Below are positions 51,325 through 60,324 of a stretch of 64,000 bases of DNA, piece after piece. The position numbers were made by a program, and so were the translations under genes. The stretch is taken from NCBI RefSeq assembly GCF_011601315.1, contig NZ_JAAORA010000002.1, positions 186,001 through 250,000 on the forward strand, written 5' to 3'. The notes under the pieces are model-generated. The model saw only the letters and a program-made list of their open reading frames with translations, did no database searches and was not told the DNA's origin. The DNA comes from Candidatus Chlorobium masyuteum. Its GTDB lineage: Bacteria > Bacteroidota > Chlorobiia > Chlorobiales > Chlorobiaceae. How positions within the stretch are numbered: the stretch's first letter is position 1; each line of letters opens with the position of its first letter.

Positions 51325-51790
51325 TGATATTGCTTGTTGACCGGCCGTCGAGCAGCGGTACGGTCAGTACTTTGCCGCCACCTTCAAGAACGGCCTTTGC
51401 TCCGGCAATCTGCTCAACGTTCCAGTCCGCTCCTTTGACCAGAATATCCGGCAAGAGAAGAGTGATAAGGGATTCGGGCGTATCTTCTTCAAAAAGGGTA
51501 ACAGCATCGACCGCCTGAAGTGCCGCAAGGACGGCAGCCCTGTCGGTTTCGGAACAGACCGGTCGATTCGGGCCTTTCAGTCTTCGTACCGACGCATCGC
51601 TGTTGAGACCGATCAGGAGAATATCTCCCAGTTGTTTTGCAGCATTCAGATATCCGACATGTCCGGCATGCAGGATATCAAAGCAGCCGTTTGTAAATAC
51701 AACGGTTTTACCGGCAGCCTGCCATGCCCGAACCCTGAGAAGAGCCTCATTCCGGCTCAGCAGCTTATGGGAACCATGCATAGTTGCCAT
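51269..51790 (-). CDS. rfaE2: Heptose-1-phosphate adenylyltransferase (RfaE2/HldE C-domain)
   Basis: This 173-aa nucleotidyltransferase has the HxGH motif H41-A-G-H44 in TNGCFDILHAGHVGYL and KGPNRPV (the KMSKS-like partner is SNIIDKIL). It activates D-glycero-beta-D-manno-heptose 1-phosphate with ATP for LPS core heptose. Only the adenylyl domain is present; the kinase domain must be elsewhere. It overlaps tamB and is divergent from the LpxL-type gene, so a short shared promoter region lies at 51791-51896. Confidence 0.92.
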   Translation of the reverse strand: MATMHGSHKLLSRNEALLRVRAWQAAGKTVVFTNGCFDILHAGHVGYLNAAKQLGDILLIGLNSDASVRRLKGPNRPVCSETDRAAVLAALQAVDAVTLFEEDTPESLITLLLPDILVKGADWNVEQIAGAKAVLEGGGKVLTVPLLDGRSTSNIIDKILQLYTNPSPGSGKD

Positions 51791-51896
51791 CTTTTTGCTA
51801 TACTTTGCCCGGTAGTGTATGAATAATAAGTCGCCGAATTTTTTTCAATTTAGCTTATACTCTTCGATTGTCCGCATGCTAAAACACAGACTTACC

Positions 51897-52802
51897 ATGA
51901 AGCGAAGCTGGGAGGATAGTGACGGGGTGGCCGATCGGGTGCTTTATGGTTTAATTATGATGATCGGCTGGTTCGTCAGAACGATAAGTCGTAAACATTC
52001 AAGTGCATTAGCTCGCGCACTCGGTGATTTTATCTACCGGGTTCCTAAACTCCGGCGTTCTCTTGTTGAAGAGAATCTTGCCCTGACTTTCCCCGAAAAA
52101 AACAGTGAAGAAATCTCTGCGATTGCCCTCCAGGTCTATCGCAACCAGGCTGAGAATTTTATAGAAATGCTCCGTCTTCCCATGATAAAAACAGCCGAAG
52201 ATGCCGCCCGGCTTCTTGAGCTTGATGCGCGTCTGCTGCTCTCGAAAACACTTGAGCAGCAGAAAGGTTGCGTGCTGGTTTCGGCTCATTTTGGCAACTG
52301 GGAGCTGATGGCGCTCTGTTCCGGACTGTTGATGGCCCCTTTTACAATCGTGGTAAAGGAGCTGAAGAATCATGCTATTGATCGTAAAATCAATAGCTGG
52401 AGGACGATGCAGGGGAACAGGATCGTCTATGACTGGCAGGCGCTTCGTACGGGGTTGCGAACGCTCCGGGAAGGGGGGATTGTAACAATTCTCGGTGATC
52501 AGTCTGATTCGGGAGGATCATTTTTTACCGAGTTTCTCGGAAGAAGGACCGCCGTATTTCTTGGTCCGGCCTTTCTTGCCCTGAAAGCGGGAGTGCCGCT
52601 CTTTGTTGTGATGTGTCGCAGTATAGGAAACGGACGTTATACCATCGATATAGAAGAGATTGACATGAGTGATCTTGGAGGCAAAAAGGCGGATGCCGAA
52701 GAGCTTGCACGCCGGTATACAAAGGTGATCGAACGCTTTATCTATCAATATCCTGAAGAGTGGTTCTGGCTGCATAACCGCTGGAAGCGCTCAGAACCCT
52801 GA
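51897..52802 (+). CDS. Lipid A acyltransferase (LpxL/HtrB family)
   Basis: This is a 301-aa acyltransferase from the ATG at 51897, chosen to leave promoter room against the divergent rfaE2 gene; ATGs at 51819 and 51876 are alternatives. A membrane helix near 15-35 is followed by the family core: NLALTFPEKN, then HFGNWELMALCSGLL with the catalytic HxxxxE, and LGDQSDSGGSFFTEFLGR. The C-term ends YPEEWFWLHNRWKR. It adds a secondary acyl chain to lipid A. A hairpin (AACCCT/AGGGTT, 52795-52810) lies across its stop. Confidence 0.9.
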   Translation: MKRSWEDSDGVADRVLYGLIMMIGWFVRTISRKHSSALARALGDFIYRVPKLRRSLVEENLALTFPEKNSEEISAIALQVYRNQAENFIEMLRLPMIKTAEDAARLLELDARLLLSKTLEQQKGCVLVSAHFGNWELMALCSGLLMAPFTIVVKELKNHAIDRKINSWRTMQGNRIVYDWQALRTGLRTLREGGIVTILGDQSDSGGSFFTEFLGRRTAVFLGPAFLALKAGVPLFVVMCRSIGNGRYTIDIEEIDMSDLGGKKADAEELARRYTKVIERFIYQYPEEWFWLHNRWKRSEP

Positions 52803-52893
52803 GGAGGGTTTTACCACCGGCTCCTTTTTGTATAAGAGGGGCTGAAAATGTAGATTGCGTTCGGGCATTGCTTGCTGTCACAATAACCTCTTT

Positions 52894-54819
52894 ATGAAAG
52901 TATTATCAAGGATTGTTCGCTATCTGCTCCCCTCAAAAGGCAAGATTGCACTTGTTCTGGTTGTCAGCATCATGACCTCGCTGCTCGGGGTTGTTTCAAT
53001 CTATTCAGTCCTTCCTCTTCTTAATGCGGTTTTTACTGCCGACCGCACGATTGCGGGTTCGGGCCCTCCTGAAACAGCCGCGCTGCAGAGCAGGGCGCCT
53101 GAAAAAAGTTCCGACCAGGTTCCGGTTGTTTTTAATGGCTTTGATACCGAAAAGCTCAAGGCTTCGGTGACGGAGTCCTTTGCAGAAGCGTTTCATGCCG
53201 AGACCAAAGAGAGAACCCTGCTCAATATCTGCCTCTTTCTGATAGGGGCATTTGCCGTAAAAAACCTGTTTGTCTATATGAACGGTCAGCTCCTCTACCG
53301 GATTCAGACCAAGACGGCCAAACAGCTCCGGGATGATGTATTCAATAATATCATTGAGATGCACCTGGATTATTTTAACAAGAACCGGGTTGGCAATCTG
53401 ATGAATCTGGTTTACAACGACGTTCAGACGGTTAATGAATCGGTAAGTTCCACCTTTGTCAATTTTCTGCAGAACCCGTTTGCGGTAGTTGTTTATGCTT
53501 GTGTCCTTCTTGTTTTGAGCTGGAAGCTTACTCTTTTTGCAACGGTGACTTCGCTGCTGATATTTTTTGTGATCAGCATAATCGGCAAGCAGGTGAAGGG
53601 TCTGGCGGCAACGTTCCGCACAAAAATGGGTGATATGAACTCGGTCTTGCAGGAGAAGTTCAGCGGGATCAAGGTTATCAAGTCAAGTGCGTTCGAAAAT
53701 GTCGAACTTCAGCGTTTTCAATCGTTTACAAGGGATTTCCGGAAACTCGATATCCGGATTGCAAGACTTCGTAATATTATCAGTCCGGTTAATGAAACGC
53801 TGCTGGTTGCGGCCATTGCCCTTGTGCTCTGGTTTGGCGGACTGCAGGTCTTTGAGGGAAGGATGACCTCCTCTGAACTGATTCTCTTTGCCTTTACGCT
53901 TTACTCCACCATGGGGCCGATCAAGAAATTCGGAGATATCAGCAGCCAGATGGCTGTCGGAAAGGCCTCTGCTGAACGGCTCTTTGAGCTGCTTGATACC
54001 GTGCCGGATATCAGTAACGGGAGTCGCTCCATAACAGGTTTTTCCCATGAGATCCGCTTTGAGGACGTCTCGTTTAAATACAGCAAGGAGGCTGATGCCC
54101 CCAATGTGCTTGACCATGTCTCTTTTGAACTGAAAAAAGGGGAGATGGTTGCCCTCGTTGGCCAGTCGGGATCAGGAAAGTCGACGACGGTTGATCTTCT
54201 TCTGCGTTTTTATGATGTTGATTCGGGCCGTATTACCATTGACGGGATCGATATCCGGGAGTATGATTTCAAGCAGTTGCGCCGGATGATCGGTGTGGTC
54301 AGCCAGGAGGTGATCCTTTTCAATGATACCATCAAGGAGAACATTGCCTACGGGATCCATGGAGAGATAAGCCAGGAGAAGGTAATCATGGCGGCAAAAA
54401 TGGCCAATGCCCATCAGTTCATTGAGGAAAAACCCGAGCAGTATGATACACTGATCGGAGACCGTGGGGTACAGCTTTCAGGCGGACAGCGACAGCGCCT
54501 TGCTATTGCCCGTGCCATGGTGAAGAATCCTGAACTGCTGGTTTTCGATGAGGCGACCAGTGCTCTTGATAATGAATCCGAAAAGGTAGTGCAGGAGGCA
54601 ATAGACCATGCCCTTGAAAACCGTACGGCTCTGGTTGTCGCTCACCGGCTCTCAACTGTCAGGAATGCCGACAGGATCATTGTCATGGAGAGGGGTAGAG
54701 CGGTTGAATCCGGTAGTCATGAAGAGCTTCTCGCTCGTGGCGGTTTATACAGGCAGCTCTATGATATTCAGTTTTCCGGCAAGACGCAGGAGTCCGAACG
54801 GACGCCGGTTGCTTCCTGA
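52894..54819 (+). CDS. MsbA-type ABC transporter
   Basis: This is a 641-aa fused membrane-plus-ATPase exporter from the ATG at 52894. Six membrane helices lie in the first 330 residues. There is an unusually long periplasmic insert (about 45-110, rich in Ser/Glu). The nucleotide-binding domain has Walker A GQSGSGKSTT, signature LSGGQRQRLAIA and Walker B LLVFDEATSALD. It fits the lipid A flippase family, which agrees with its place right after the acyltransferase. Lipid specificity is inferred, not proven. Confidence 0.9.
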   Translation: MKVLSRIVRYLLPSKGKIALVLVVSIMTSLLGVVSIYSVLPLLNAVFTADRTIAGSGPPETAALQSRAPEKSSDQVPVVFNGFDTEKLKASVTESFAEAFHAETKERTLLNICLFLIGAFAVKNLFVYMNGQLLYRIQTKTAKQLRDDVFNNIIEMHLDYFNKNRVGNLMNLVYNDVQTVNESVSSTFVNFLQNPFAVVVYACVLLVLSWKLTLFATVTSLLIFFVISIIGKQVKGLAATFRTKMGDMNSVLQEKFSGIKVIKSSAFENVELQRFQSFTRDFRKLDIRIARLRNIISPVNETLLVAAIALVLWFGGLQVFEGRMTSSELILFAFTLYSTMGPIKKFGDISSQMAVGKASAERLFELLDTVPDISNGSRSITGFSHEIRFEDVSFKYSKEADAPNVLDHVSFELKKGEMVALVGQSGSGKSTTVDLLLRFYDVDSGRITIDGIDIREYDFKQLRRMIGVVSQEVILFNDTIKENIAYGIHGEISQEKVIMAAKMANAHQFIEEKPEQYDTLIGDRGVQLSGGQRQRLAIARAMVKNPELLVFDEATSALDNESEKVVQEAIDHALENRTALVVAHRLSTVRNADRIIVMERGRAVESGSHEELLARGGLYRQLYDIQFSGKTQESERTPVAS

Positions 54820-54879
54820 ATATACCGCCAATGCCGACTGGTACGGGTGCTCTTTTATCCCTTCAATCCTTCCGCAACC

Positions 54880-55707
54880 ATGGCAAATATTCCAAATCGT
54901 TTTGTTGTCGTCATTCCGGTATTCAACCAGCTCCACTACACATCGCAGTGTGTTGAAAGCCTGCTCAGGCAATGTGTCGAAACGGATGAGATCCTGATTA
55001 TCGACAACGCCAGCAGCGATGAAACACCGCTCTGGCTGGCGCAACATTCCGAATTGAAACATCTCCGTAACAAGGTCAATCTCGGTTGCGGCTGTGCCTG
55101 GGCTCAGGGCGTTGTTCTCAGTCCGGATGCCGAATGGATAGTACTCCTGAACAACGATGTGCTTTCGGGGCCTGCAGCGATCAATAACCTGCTTGATGCG
55201 GCCGAACGCTCAAAGCTTGGAGTCGTAAGTCCGGCGCTGTTAGAGGGTCCGAACGACTACGATTTTGAAAATTTCGCCCGGCAATATCAGAAAAGCATGT
55301 CTGGCATGATTCGACGGAACCGGTTCCACGGGGTCTGTTTTGCTCTTCACAGGAGCGTTATTGAGAAAATCGGTTTTCCGGACACCGACCGGCGTCTGGG
55401 GGGATATGAAGATGCCGAGTTTCTCGTCCGCTGCCGGCGAGCCGGGATTCCGGTCGGAATTGTCGGTGATTCGGTCTTTCACCACTTCGGCTCTATTACC
55501 CAGAAGGCCATCAAGCAGAAGACGGGACAGAAATCTCTCGGGGACCTCAAGTATTTCCGCTCCAGGGTTGGTTCAAAATGGTGGTCAAGGAAGCGGGATA
55601 AATTTTTGTCAAAGTTTATTTTCAGGAAATGGATCAACGATGAACGGGCAGGAACAGGCTATTCACTGCATATGATACGCAGGGATGGAGTATGGGAGCT
55701 TCGTTGA
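54880..55707 (+). CDS. GT2 glycosyltransferase
   Basis: This is a 275-aa GT2 enzyme from the ATG at 54880. The GT-A nucleotide-binding fold: VVIPVFNQLHYTSQCVESLL, LIIDNASSDETPLWL and the DXD-like VLLNNDVLSGP. ED in LGGYEDAEFLVRCRRAGIPV is the usual catalytic acid motif. Soluble, basic C-terminus. It is likely to add a sugar in the LPS core. The acceptor is unknown. It follows the MsbA gene by 60 bases on the same strand. Confidence 0.88.
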   Translation: MANIPNRFVVVIPVFNQLHYTSQCVESLLRQCVETDEILIIDNASSDETPLWLAQHSELKHLRNKVNLGCGCAWAQGVVLSPDAEWIVLLNNDVLSGPAAINNLLDAAERSKLGVVSPALLEGPNDYDFENFARQYQKSMSGMIRRNRFHGVCFALHRSVIEKIGFPDTDRRLGGYEDAEFLVRCRRAGIPVGIVGDSVFHHFGSITQKAIKQKTGQKSLGDLKYFRSRVGSKWWSRKRDKFLSKFIFRKWINDERAGTGYSLHMIRRDGVWELR

Positions 55708-55787
55708 TCATCCGGCCATTGATGATAATTGATTATATGGAATACTCTTACGGGATTAATGTTTGCGGCGGCAGCCGTATTTGAGCG

Positions 55788-56882
55788 ATGACCATGCATA
55801 AAGGCAATCCGCGACGCATACTTGTTATTGTACAACGCTCCAACGGCGATGTCTTTCTGAGTTCGCCGTTGATCGAGGTGCTTTTCCGTGTTTATGGCCG
55901 CCCGGGCATCGATCTGCTGGTCAACAGCGACACGCTTGCCGTAGCAGAGACGCTGCCGCATATACAGCAGATACATCAGTTCTCCTACAATGTCGAGGGA
56001 AAGGGGAGGGGTTCCCAGACTGCTGATCTGCTGAAAAGGATTTTCCGCCGCTATGACCTGAGTATCAATCTGACTGCAAGTGACCGTTCAGTTCTGTTTG
56101 CTCTGCTTTCCGGCCGAAGAGCCATAAGCGCAGTGGAGCCCGACCGGAAAAAATCCTGGTGGAAGCGCCTCTTGCTTTCGGCCCATTACGAGTTTGACAC
56201 CTCCCGGCACATCATTGAGAACAACACCACCGCTCTTGACCTTCTGGGCATTGGTTCCGGCAAGCCGACCGTCAGCTCCTGCCATTCGCCGGAGGCTGCC
56301 GAACGTGTAAGGCAGATGCTGGAAGGGGCCGGTATCGGCGAATTTATTATAGTTCATCCCGGAGCTCAGTATAACTACAAGGTATATCCCGAGCGGCTCA
56401 GAAACGCTCTGTTTGAGCGCCTGAACCGTTTCGGTATACCGATAGTTGTTACCGGCGGAAAGAGCCGGCTTGACCTTGAGATCAAAAAAACAGTGCCGAA
56501 GCTTGAAAATGTTCATGATTTTATCGGCAGGACAAGTATGGATGAATTGATAGCGCTGAGTGACCGATCCCTTGCTTATATTGGAGCCGATACGCTGAAC
56601 ATGCACATTGCTGCTTCGCAGAACAAACGTATTTTTGCCATTTTCGGCCCGACAATTCCCGGTATGTGGTCTCCCTGGTGCAACGCGCTCCACACCGGAA
56701 CCAGGCTGAACAGGCCTTTGCAGACATATGGCACTATTACCATCTTTCAGGCTGATATGCCCTGTGTTTCCTGCGGTCGCGCTGGTTGCGATGATCAACA
56801 CGGTGTCAGCGAATGCCTTTACCATATTGATCCCGATCTCATCACTAACGAAATTGAGCATTGGCTAACAACATTTCGGTAA
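55788..56882 (+). CDS. GT9 heptosyltransferase
   Basis: This 364-aa GT-B enzyme has the ADP-heptose-LPS heptosyltransferase pattern. RRILVIVQRSNGDVFLSSPL near 9-28, IVHPGAQYNYKVYP in the C-domain, DFIGRTSMDELIALSDRSLA, and GADTLNMHIAASQNKRIFAIFGPT all match. A cysteine-rich tail (CVSCGRAGCDDQHGVSECL, about 324-342) is unusual in this family and may bind a metal or form disulfides. It overlaps the next gene by 22 bases. Heptosyltransferase I/III assignment is open. Confidence 0.88.
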   Translation: MTMHKGNPRRILVIVQRSNGDVFLSSPLIEVLFRVYGRPGIDLLVNSDTLAVAETLPHIQQIHQFSYNVEGKGRGSQTADLLKRIFRRYDLSINLTASDRSVLFALLSGRRAISAVEPDRKKSWWKRLLLSAHYEFDTSRHIIENNTTALDLLGIGSGKPTVSSCHSPEAAERVRQMLEGAGIGEFIIVHPGAQYNYKVYPERLRNALFERLNRFGIPIVVTGGKSRLDLEIKKTVPKLENVHDFIGRTSMDELIALSDRSLAYIGADTLNMHIAASQNKRIFAIFGPTIPGMWSPWCNALHTGTRLNRPLQTYGTITIFQADMPCVSCGRAGCDDQHGVSECLYHIDPDLITNEIEHWLTTFR

Positions 56883-57619
56883 CGATCCTTACCAAAGATT
56901 CCGCCGCCTTTCTCGCTGAGTGCCTCGGTGCGCTTGAGGCGTTTACGGAAGTTGTCGTTGTCGACAATGGATCGACCGATGATACAATTGCTATCGCTTC
57001 ACGCTTCAGGAACGTCAGACTCTTCGAACACCCCTTCACCGGGTTTGGCCCGATGAAGAACATTGCAGTCGACAAAGCCGCCAATGACTGGATCTTCTCG
57101 GTTGACAGCGATGAAATTGTTACTCCGGAGCTGACGGCCGAGATTTTGAATCTCAAGCTGGACAGCAGCCGCATCTATGCGGTGGGGCGTGATAACCATT
57201 ACCGTCGAAGGCTGATTTGTGGATGCGGCTGGCAGAACGATCAGGTCCAGCGGCTCTTCAACAGGAAGCGTACCCGATACGACGACAAGCTGGTTCATGA
57301 AGGGCTCAAAATGGATGACCAGCTTCAAACGGAGCTTCTGGAGGGCAGGTTGAACCATTATCCCTACGACAATGCTTCGCAGCTCATCCAGAAAATGCAG
57401 CACTACTCCACGCTCTGGGCCGAGGAGAGTCTGGGCCGAAAAAAAGCATCCCCCTTCAAGGCGCTCTTCTACGGAGTACTCACCTTTTTCAAGTCATACC
57501 TGTTCAAGAAAGGATGGCTTTACGGTTACGAGGGCCTCCTGATCTCGATTTCGAATGCGAACGGGGTTTTTTACAAATACATCAAGCTCTATGAAGCCGA
57601 CAGATCTCACAGCCTGTAG
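56861..57619 (+). CDS. GT2 glycosyltransferase (WaaE/KdtX-like)
   Basis: This 252-aa protein starts at TTG 56861; no ATG or GTG fits the conserved N-terminus ISVTILTKDSAAFLAECLGA. It has the VVVVDNGSTDDT and FSVDSDEIVTPEL (DXD) motifs and FNRKRTRYDDKLVHEGL, which place it near WaaE/KdtX beta-1,4-glucosyltransferases of LPS core. The C-terminal basic/aromatic segment (about 204-230) suggests membrane contact. Overlaps both neighbours, so it is translationally coupled. Confidence 0.85.
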   Translation: MANNISVTILTKDSAAFLAECLGALEAFTEVVVVDNGSTDDTIAIASRFRNVRLFEHPFTGFGPMKNIAVDKAANDWIFSVDSDEIVTPELTAEILNLKLDSSRIYAVGRDNHYRRRLICGCGWQNDQVQRLFNRKRTRYDDKLVHEGLKMDDQLQTELLEGRLNHYPYDNASQLIQKMQHYSTLWAEESLGRKKASPFKALFYGVLTFFKSYLFKKGWLYGYEGLLISISNANGVFYKYIKLYEADRSHSL

Positions 57620-58403
57620 TCTGGTCATCACGACCTACAACGCACCTGATCTGCTGGATCTTGCCATCCGGAGCGCACTTGCGCAATCCGAGCCGCCCTC
57701 TGAAATCCTTATTGCAGACGACGGCAGTACGAGCGATACCGCACTGCTCATCGAAACGCACAGGGTTCGTGCGAGCGTGCCGCTGGTTCACCACTGGCAG
57801 GAAGACCGGGGGTTCCGGGCAGCCTCGTCGAGGAACAGGGCGATTGCCGCGGCAAAGGGTAATTATATCGTGATAGTTGACGGAGATATACTGATGCATC
57901 GCGACTTCATCAGGGACCATAAACGGCTGGCGCTTGCAGGTACCTTCATTCAGGGTTCAAGAGTGCTGCTTTCGAAGGAGAATACCCTGAAGCGGTTCGT
58001 TACGAAGAATATCACCGTCTCCCTGTTCGAAAAGGGGCTTGAAAACCGTAAAAATGTTCTGCACTTTCCGCTCCTTTCAAAGCTCATTGCGTTGAAAAGC
58101 AGCTCCCTGAGCGGTATAAGAAGCTGTAATATGTCGTTTTTCAGAAACGACTGCCTCCGTATCAACGGGTTCAATGAGGATTTTATCGGGTGGGGCCGTG
58201 AAGACAGCGAATTTGCTCTCCGTATGATCAACAGCGGCATTCTCCGGCGCAATGTCCGCTTCAGCGCCATAGCATCCCATCTCTGGCATCCGGAGAGCCC
58301 CAAGCACCAGCTCTCTGCAAATGACCGTTTACTTGAACAGGCTGTTGTCGGCAGGATCACCACCTGCACGAATGGCATCGATAAATACCTGGCAAAGAGA
58401 TAA
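57591..58403 (+). CDS. GT2 glycosyltransferase with galactosyltransferase C-domain
   Basis: This is a 270-aa protein from the ATG at 57591 (28-base overlap with the previous gene). The N-terminal GT2 domain has SLVITTYNAPDLLDLAIRSA, ILIADDGSTSDTALL and IVDGDILMH. A C-terminal Glyco_transf_7C-type region, CNMSFFRNDCLRINGFNEDF ... GWGREDSEFALRMINSG, is the galactosyltransferase/chondroitin-synthase-like acceptor domain. Role in LPS outer core or surface polysaccharide is inferred from place. Confidence 0.87.
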   Translation: MKPTDLTACSLVITTYNAPDLLDLAIRSALAQSEPPSEILIADDGSTSDTALLIETHRVRASVPLVHHWQEDRGFRAASSRNRAIAAAKGNYIVIVDGDILMHRDFIRDHKRLALAGTFIQGSRVLLSKENTLKRFVTKNITVSLFEKGLENRKNVLHFPLLSKLIALKSSSLSGIRSCNMSFFRNDCLRINGFNEDFIGWGREDSEFALRMINSGILRRNVRFSAIASHLWHPESPKHQLSANDRLLEQAVVGRITTCTNGIDKYLAKR

Positions 58404-58405
58404 TT

Positions 58406-59275
58406 ATGAAAATCAGCGCCTTTACCTTTATCAAAAACGGAACCATCTTCGGTTTTCCCTACACGGAATCAATTCGTTCCGTGCTGCCGATTGTTGATGA
58501 ATTTGTTGTTAACGTCGGGTTGAGTGATGACGATACCCTTGAAAGAATCAGGGCGATCAATGACCCGAAAATCCGGATCATAGAGTCACACTGGAACGAC
58601 AGGATGAAGGTCGGCGGCTATGTCTATGGCCAGCAGAAAATGATTGCGCAGTTCAACTGTACCGGAGACTGGGCATTCTATCTTGAGGGAGACGAAATTG
58701 TGCATGAAGAGGAGCTGAGAAAAATTGTCGAGGCCTGCCGGACCCATCTGGATGATGAGCGAATTGAGGCTCTCACCTTCGACTACTATCATTTCTATGG
58801 AAATGCGAACAGTTATCTCGATTCTCCGGGATGGTACCGTCGTGCGGCCAGAATTATCAGAAACTCCATCAGGACGACAGCTCCTGACGGGCTTTTCTGG
58901 CATGTGCTTACCGACAACAACAAGGTTTCACGTTATCCCAGGAGTGCCCATACCGGGGCGTCGATCTATCACTACGGTTGGGTACGGAGCGAGGCGGAGA
59001 TGAACCGGAAATCGGAAAACGTTCAGAAGTACTGGAATAAAAACCATAGCCGGATCGACTATGGTGAGATCGATCAGAAGATTGTTCGCGAGTTCAAGGG
59101 CTCACATCCTGCAATTATTCGTGACTGGCTTCCGAAAGAAGAGGGCCTTTTTCGGGCCAATCCCGGCCATACATTGACCCGGCGGGAGAAAAAACACCGC
59201 TTCATGCTCCATCTTGAACGGTGGTTCGGGATGGAATTGAGTAAAAAACATTTTGATCCCGTAACCCGTGAGTGA
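58406..59275 (+). CDS. GT2-like glycosyltransferase
   Basis: This 289-aa protein begins two bases after the preceding stop. The fold is GT-A: SAFTFIKNGTIFGFPYTESI, EFVVNVGLSDDDTLERI, and AFYLEGDEIVHEEEL with the DXD-like EGDE. The family includes glycosyltransferases related to SunS/TIGR-type cores with YHYGWVRSEAEMNRKSEN in the C-domain. Donor and acceptor unknown. It is fourth in the tight run of sugar transferases. Confidence 0.82.
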   Translation: MKISAFTFIKNGTIFGFPYTESIRSVLPIVDEFVVNVGLSDDDTLERIRAINDPKIRIIESHWNDRMKVGGYVYGQQKMIAQFNCTGDWAFYLEGDEIVHEEELRKIVEACRTHLDDERIEALTFDYYHFYGNANSYLDSPGWYRRAARIIRNSIRTTAPDGLFWHVLTDNNKVSRYPRSAHTGASIYHYGWVRSEAEMNRKSENVQKYWNKNHSRIDYGEIDQKIVREFKGSHPAIIRDWLPKEEGLFRANPGHTLTRREKKHRFMLHLERWFGMELSKKHFDPVTRE

Positions 59276-59332
59276 AAATCCCTGCAGACAACATTCACAG
59301 CAGACAGTTTCTCCACCATTTGCAGTTCGTTT

Positions 59333-60313
59333 ATGAACCCTTCCATTGTCCTTTTGCCGAACTGGATTGGAGATATGCTCCTTGCCCTTTCACTGGTCAT
59401 GAGACTGCCGGAAAGTCGTCGGTCAAAAACCACGCTTCTTGTGCCGCCTCAGATGAGCGGCCTGGTCGGGGAGCTCTGCAATCTGCCCCGGATTGAGTAT
59501 CTCCGTAACAGTGCCGAAGAGCGCAAACGTACGCTGAATGCTGTGCGCAACGGGGGGTTTCACGCCTTCTACCTCCTCCCGTTTTCATTTTCTTCCGCAT
59601 GGTTTGCGATGAAGACAAGGGTGCCGCTCAGGCGAGGCCTGCCGGAAGAGATGAGGCGTTTTCTTTTGACTGATCCGGTCTCCGAAGAGTTCAGTGATAA
59701 CAAGCTGATTCATATTACCAGAGAATATGCCGCCATTCTTGATACGCCATATCTTCCCCCTGAAGAGTGGAACGGTGTAAAGGTTACGCCAGGCAGGAGT
59801 CACGCCGGTTCAATTGTCTACTGCCCCGGTGCCGCCTACGGGCCGGCCAAGAAATGGCCTCATTTTCCTGAACTGGCAAGGCTGCATGAGCGATACAACA
59901 TTGTTGTTCTTGGAATGAAAGAAGACCGGCAGTCCGCAGAGGAGATCGCAGGTATGGCGCCCGGAAGAGTTACGGACCTTACCGGAAGGACTTCGCTGAA
60001 GGAGGTTGCAGCGATTTTGTCAGCCGCTCGCGGAGTGGTCTCGAACGACTCCGGGCTGATGCATCTTGCCGGCTACATCGGCACTCCGGTCATCGGCCTG
60101 TTCGGTTCCACAAGCCCGGTCTGGACGGGTCCTCTCGGAAAAAAAAGCATTGCCATGAACTTTCCCGAGCCATGTGCCCCCTGTTTCCAGAGAACCTGCA
60201 GGTACCACCACTATCGCTGTCTTGCAAACATTACTCCGGAAGCTGTAGCGGAGGCAATGGAGAAATTGTGCGGATTATCCGAACTTTCAGCCACTCAAGA
60301 GGCCTGCAATTGA
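59333..60313 (+). CDS. waaF: Heptosyltransferase II-like GT9 enzyme
   Basis: This 326-aa GT9 enzyme has VLLPNWIGDMLLALSLVMRL near 6-25, CPGAAYGPAKKWPHFPELA (C-domain), DLTGRTSLKEVAAILSAARG, and SNDSGLMHLAGYIGTPVIGL with FGSTSPVWTGPLG. This set matches LPS heptosyltransferase II (WaaF/RfaF), with the cysteine-rich CAPCFQRTCRYHHYRCL tail also typical. It adds the second heptose to LPS inner core. Consistent with rfaE2 nearby. Convergent with the GINT-like gene, 11 bases apart. Confidence 0.88.
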   Translation: MNPSIVLLPNWIGDMLLALSLVMRLPESRRSKTTLLVPPQMSGLVGELCNLPRIEYLRNSAEERKRTLNAVRNGGFHAFYLLPFSFSSAWFAMKTRVPLRRGLPEEMRRFLLTDPVSEEFSDNKLIHITREYAAILDTPYLPPEEWNGVKVTPGRSHAGSIVYCPGAAYGPAKKWPHFPELARLHERYNIVVLGMKEDRQSAEEIAGMAPGRVTDLTGRTSLKEVAAILSAARGVVSNDSGLMHLAGYIGTPVIGLFGSTSPVWTGPLGKKSIAMNFPEPCAPCFQRTCRYHHYRCLANITPEAVAEAMEKLCGLSELSATQEACN

Positions 60314-60324
60314 GGGAGAGCTGC

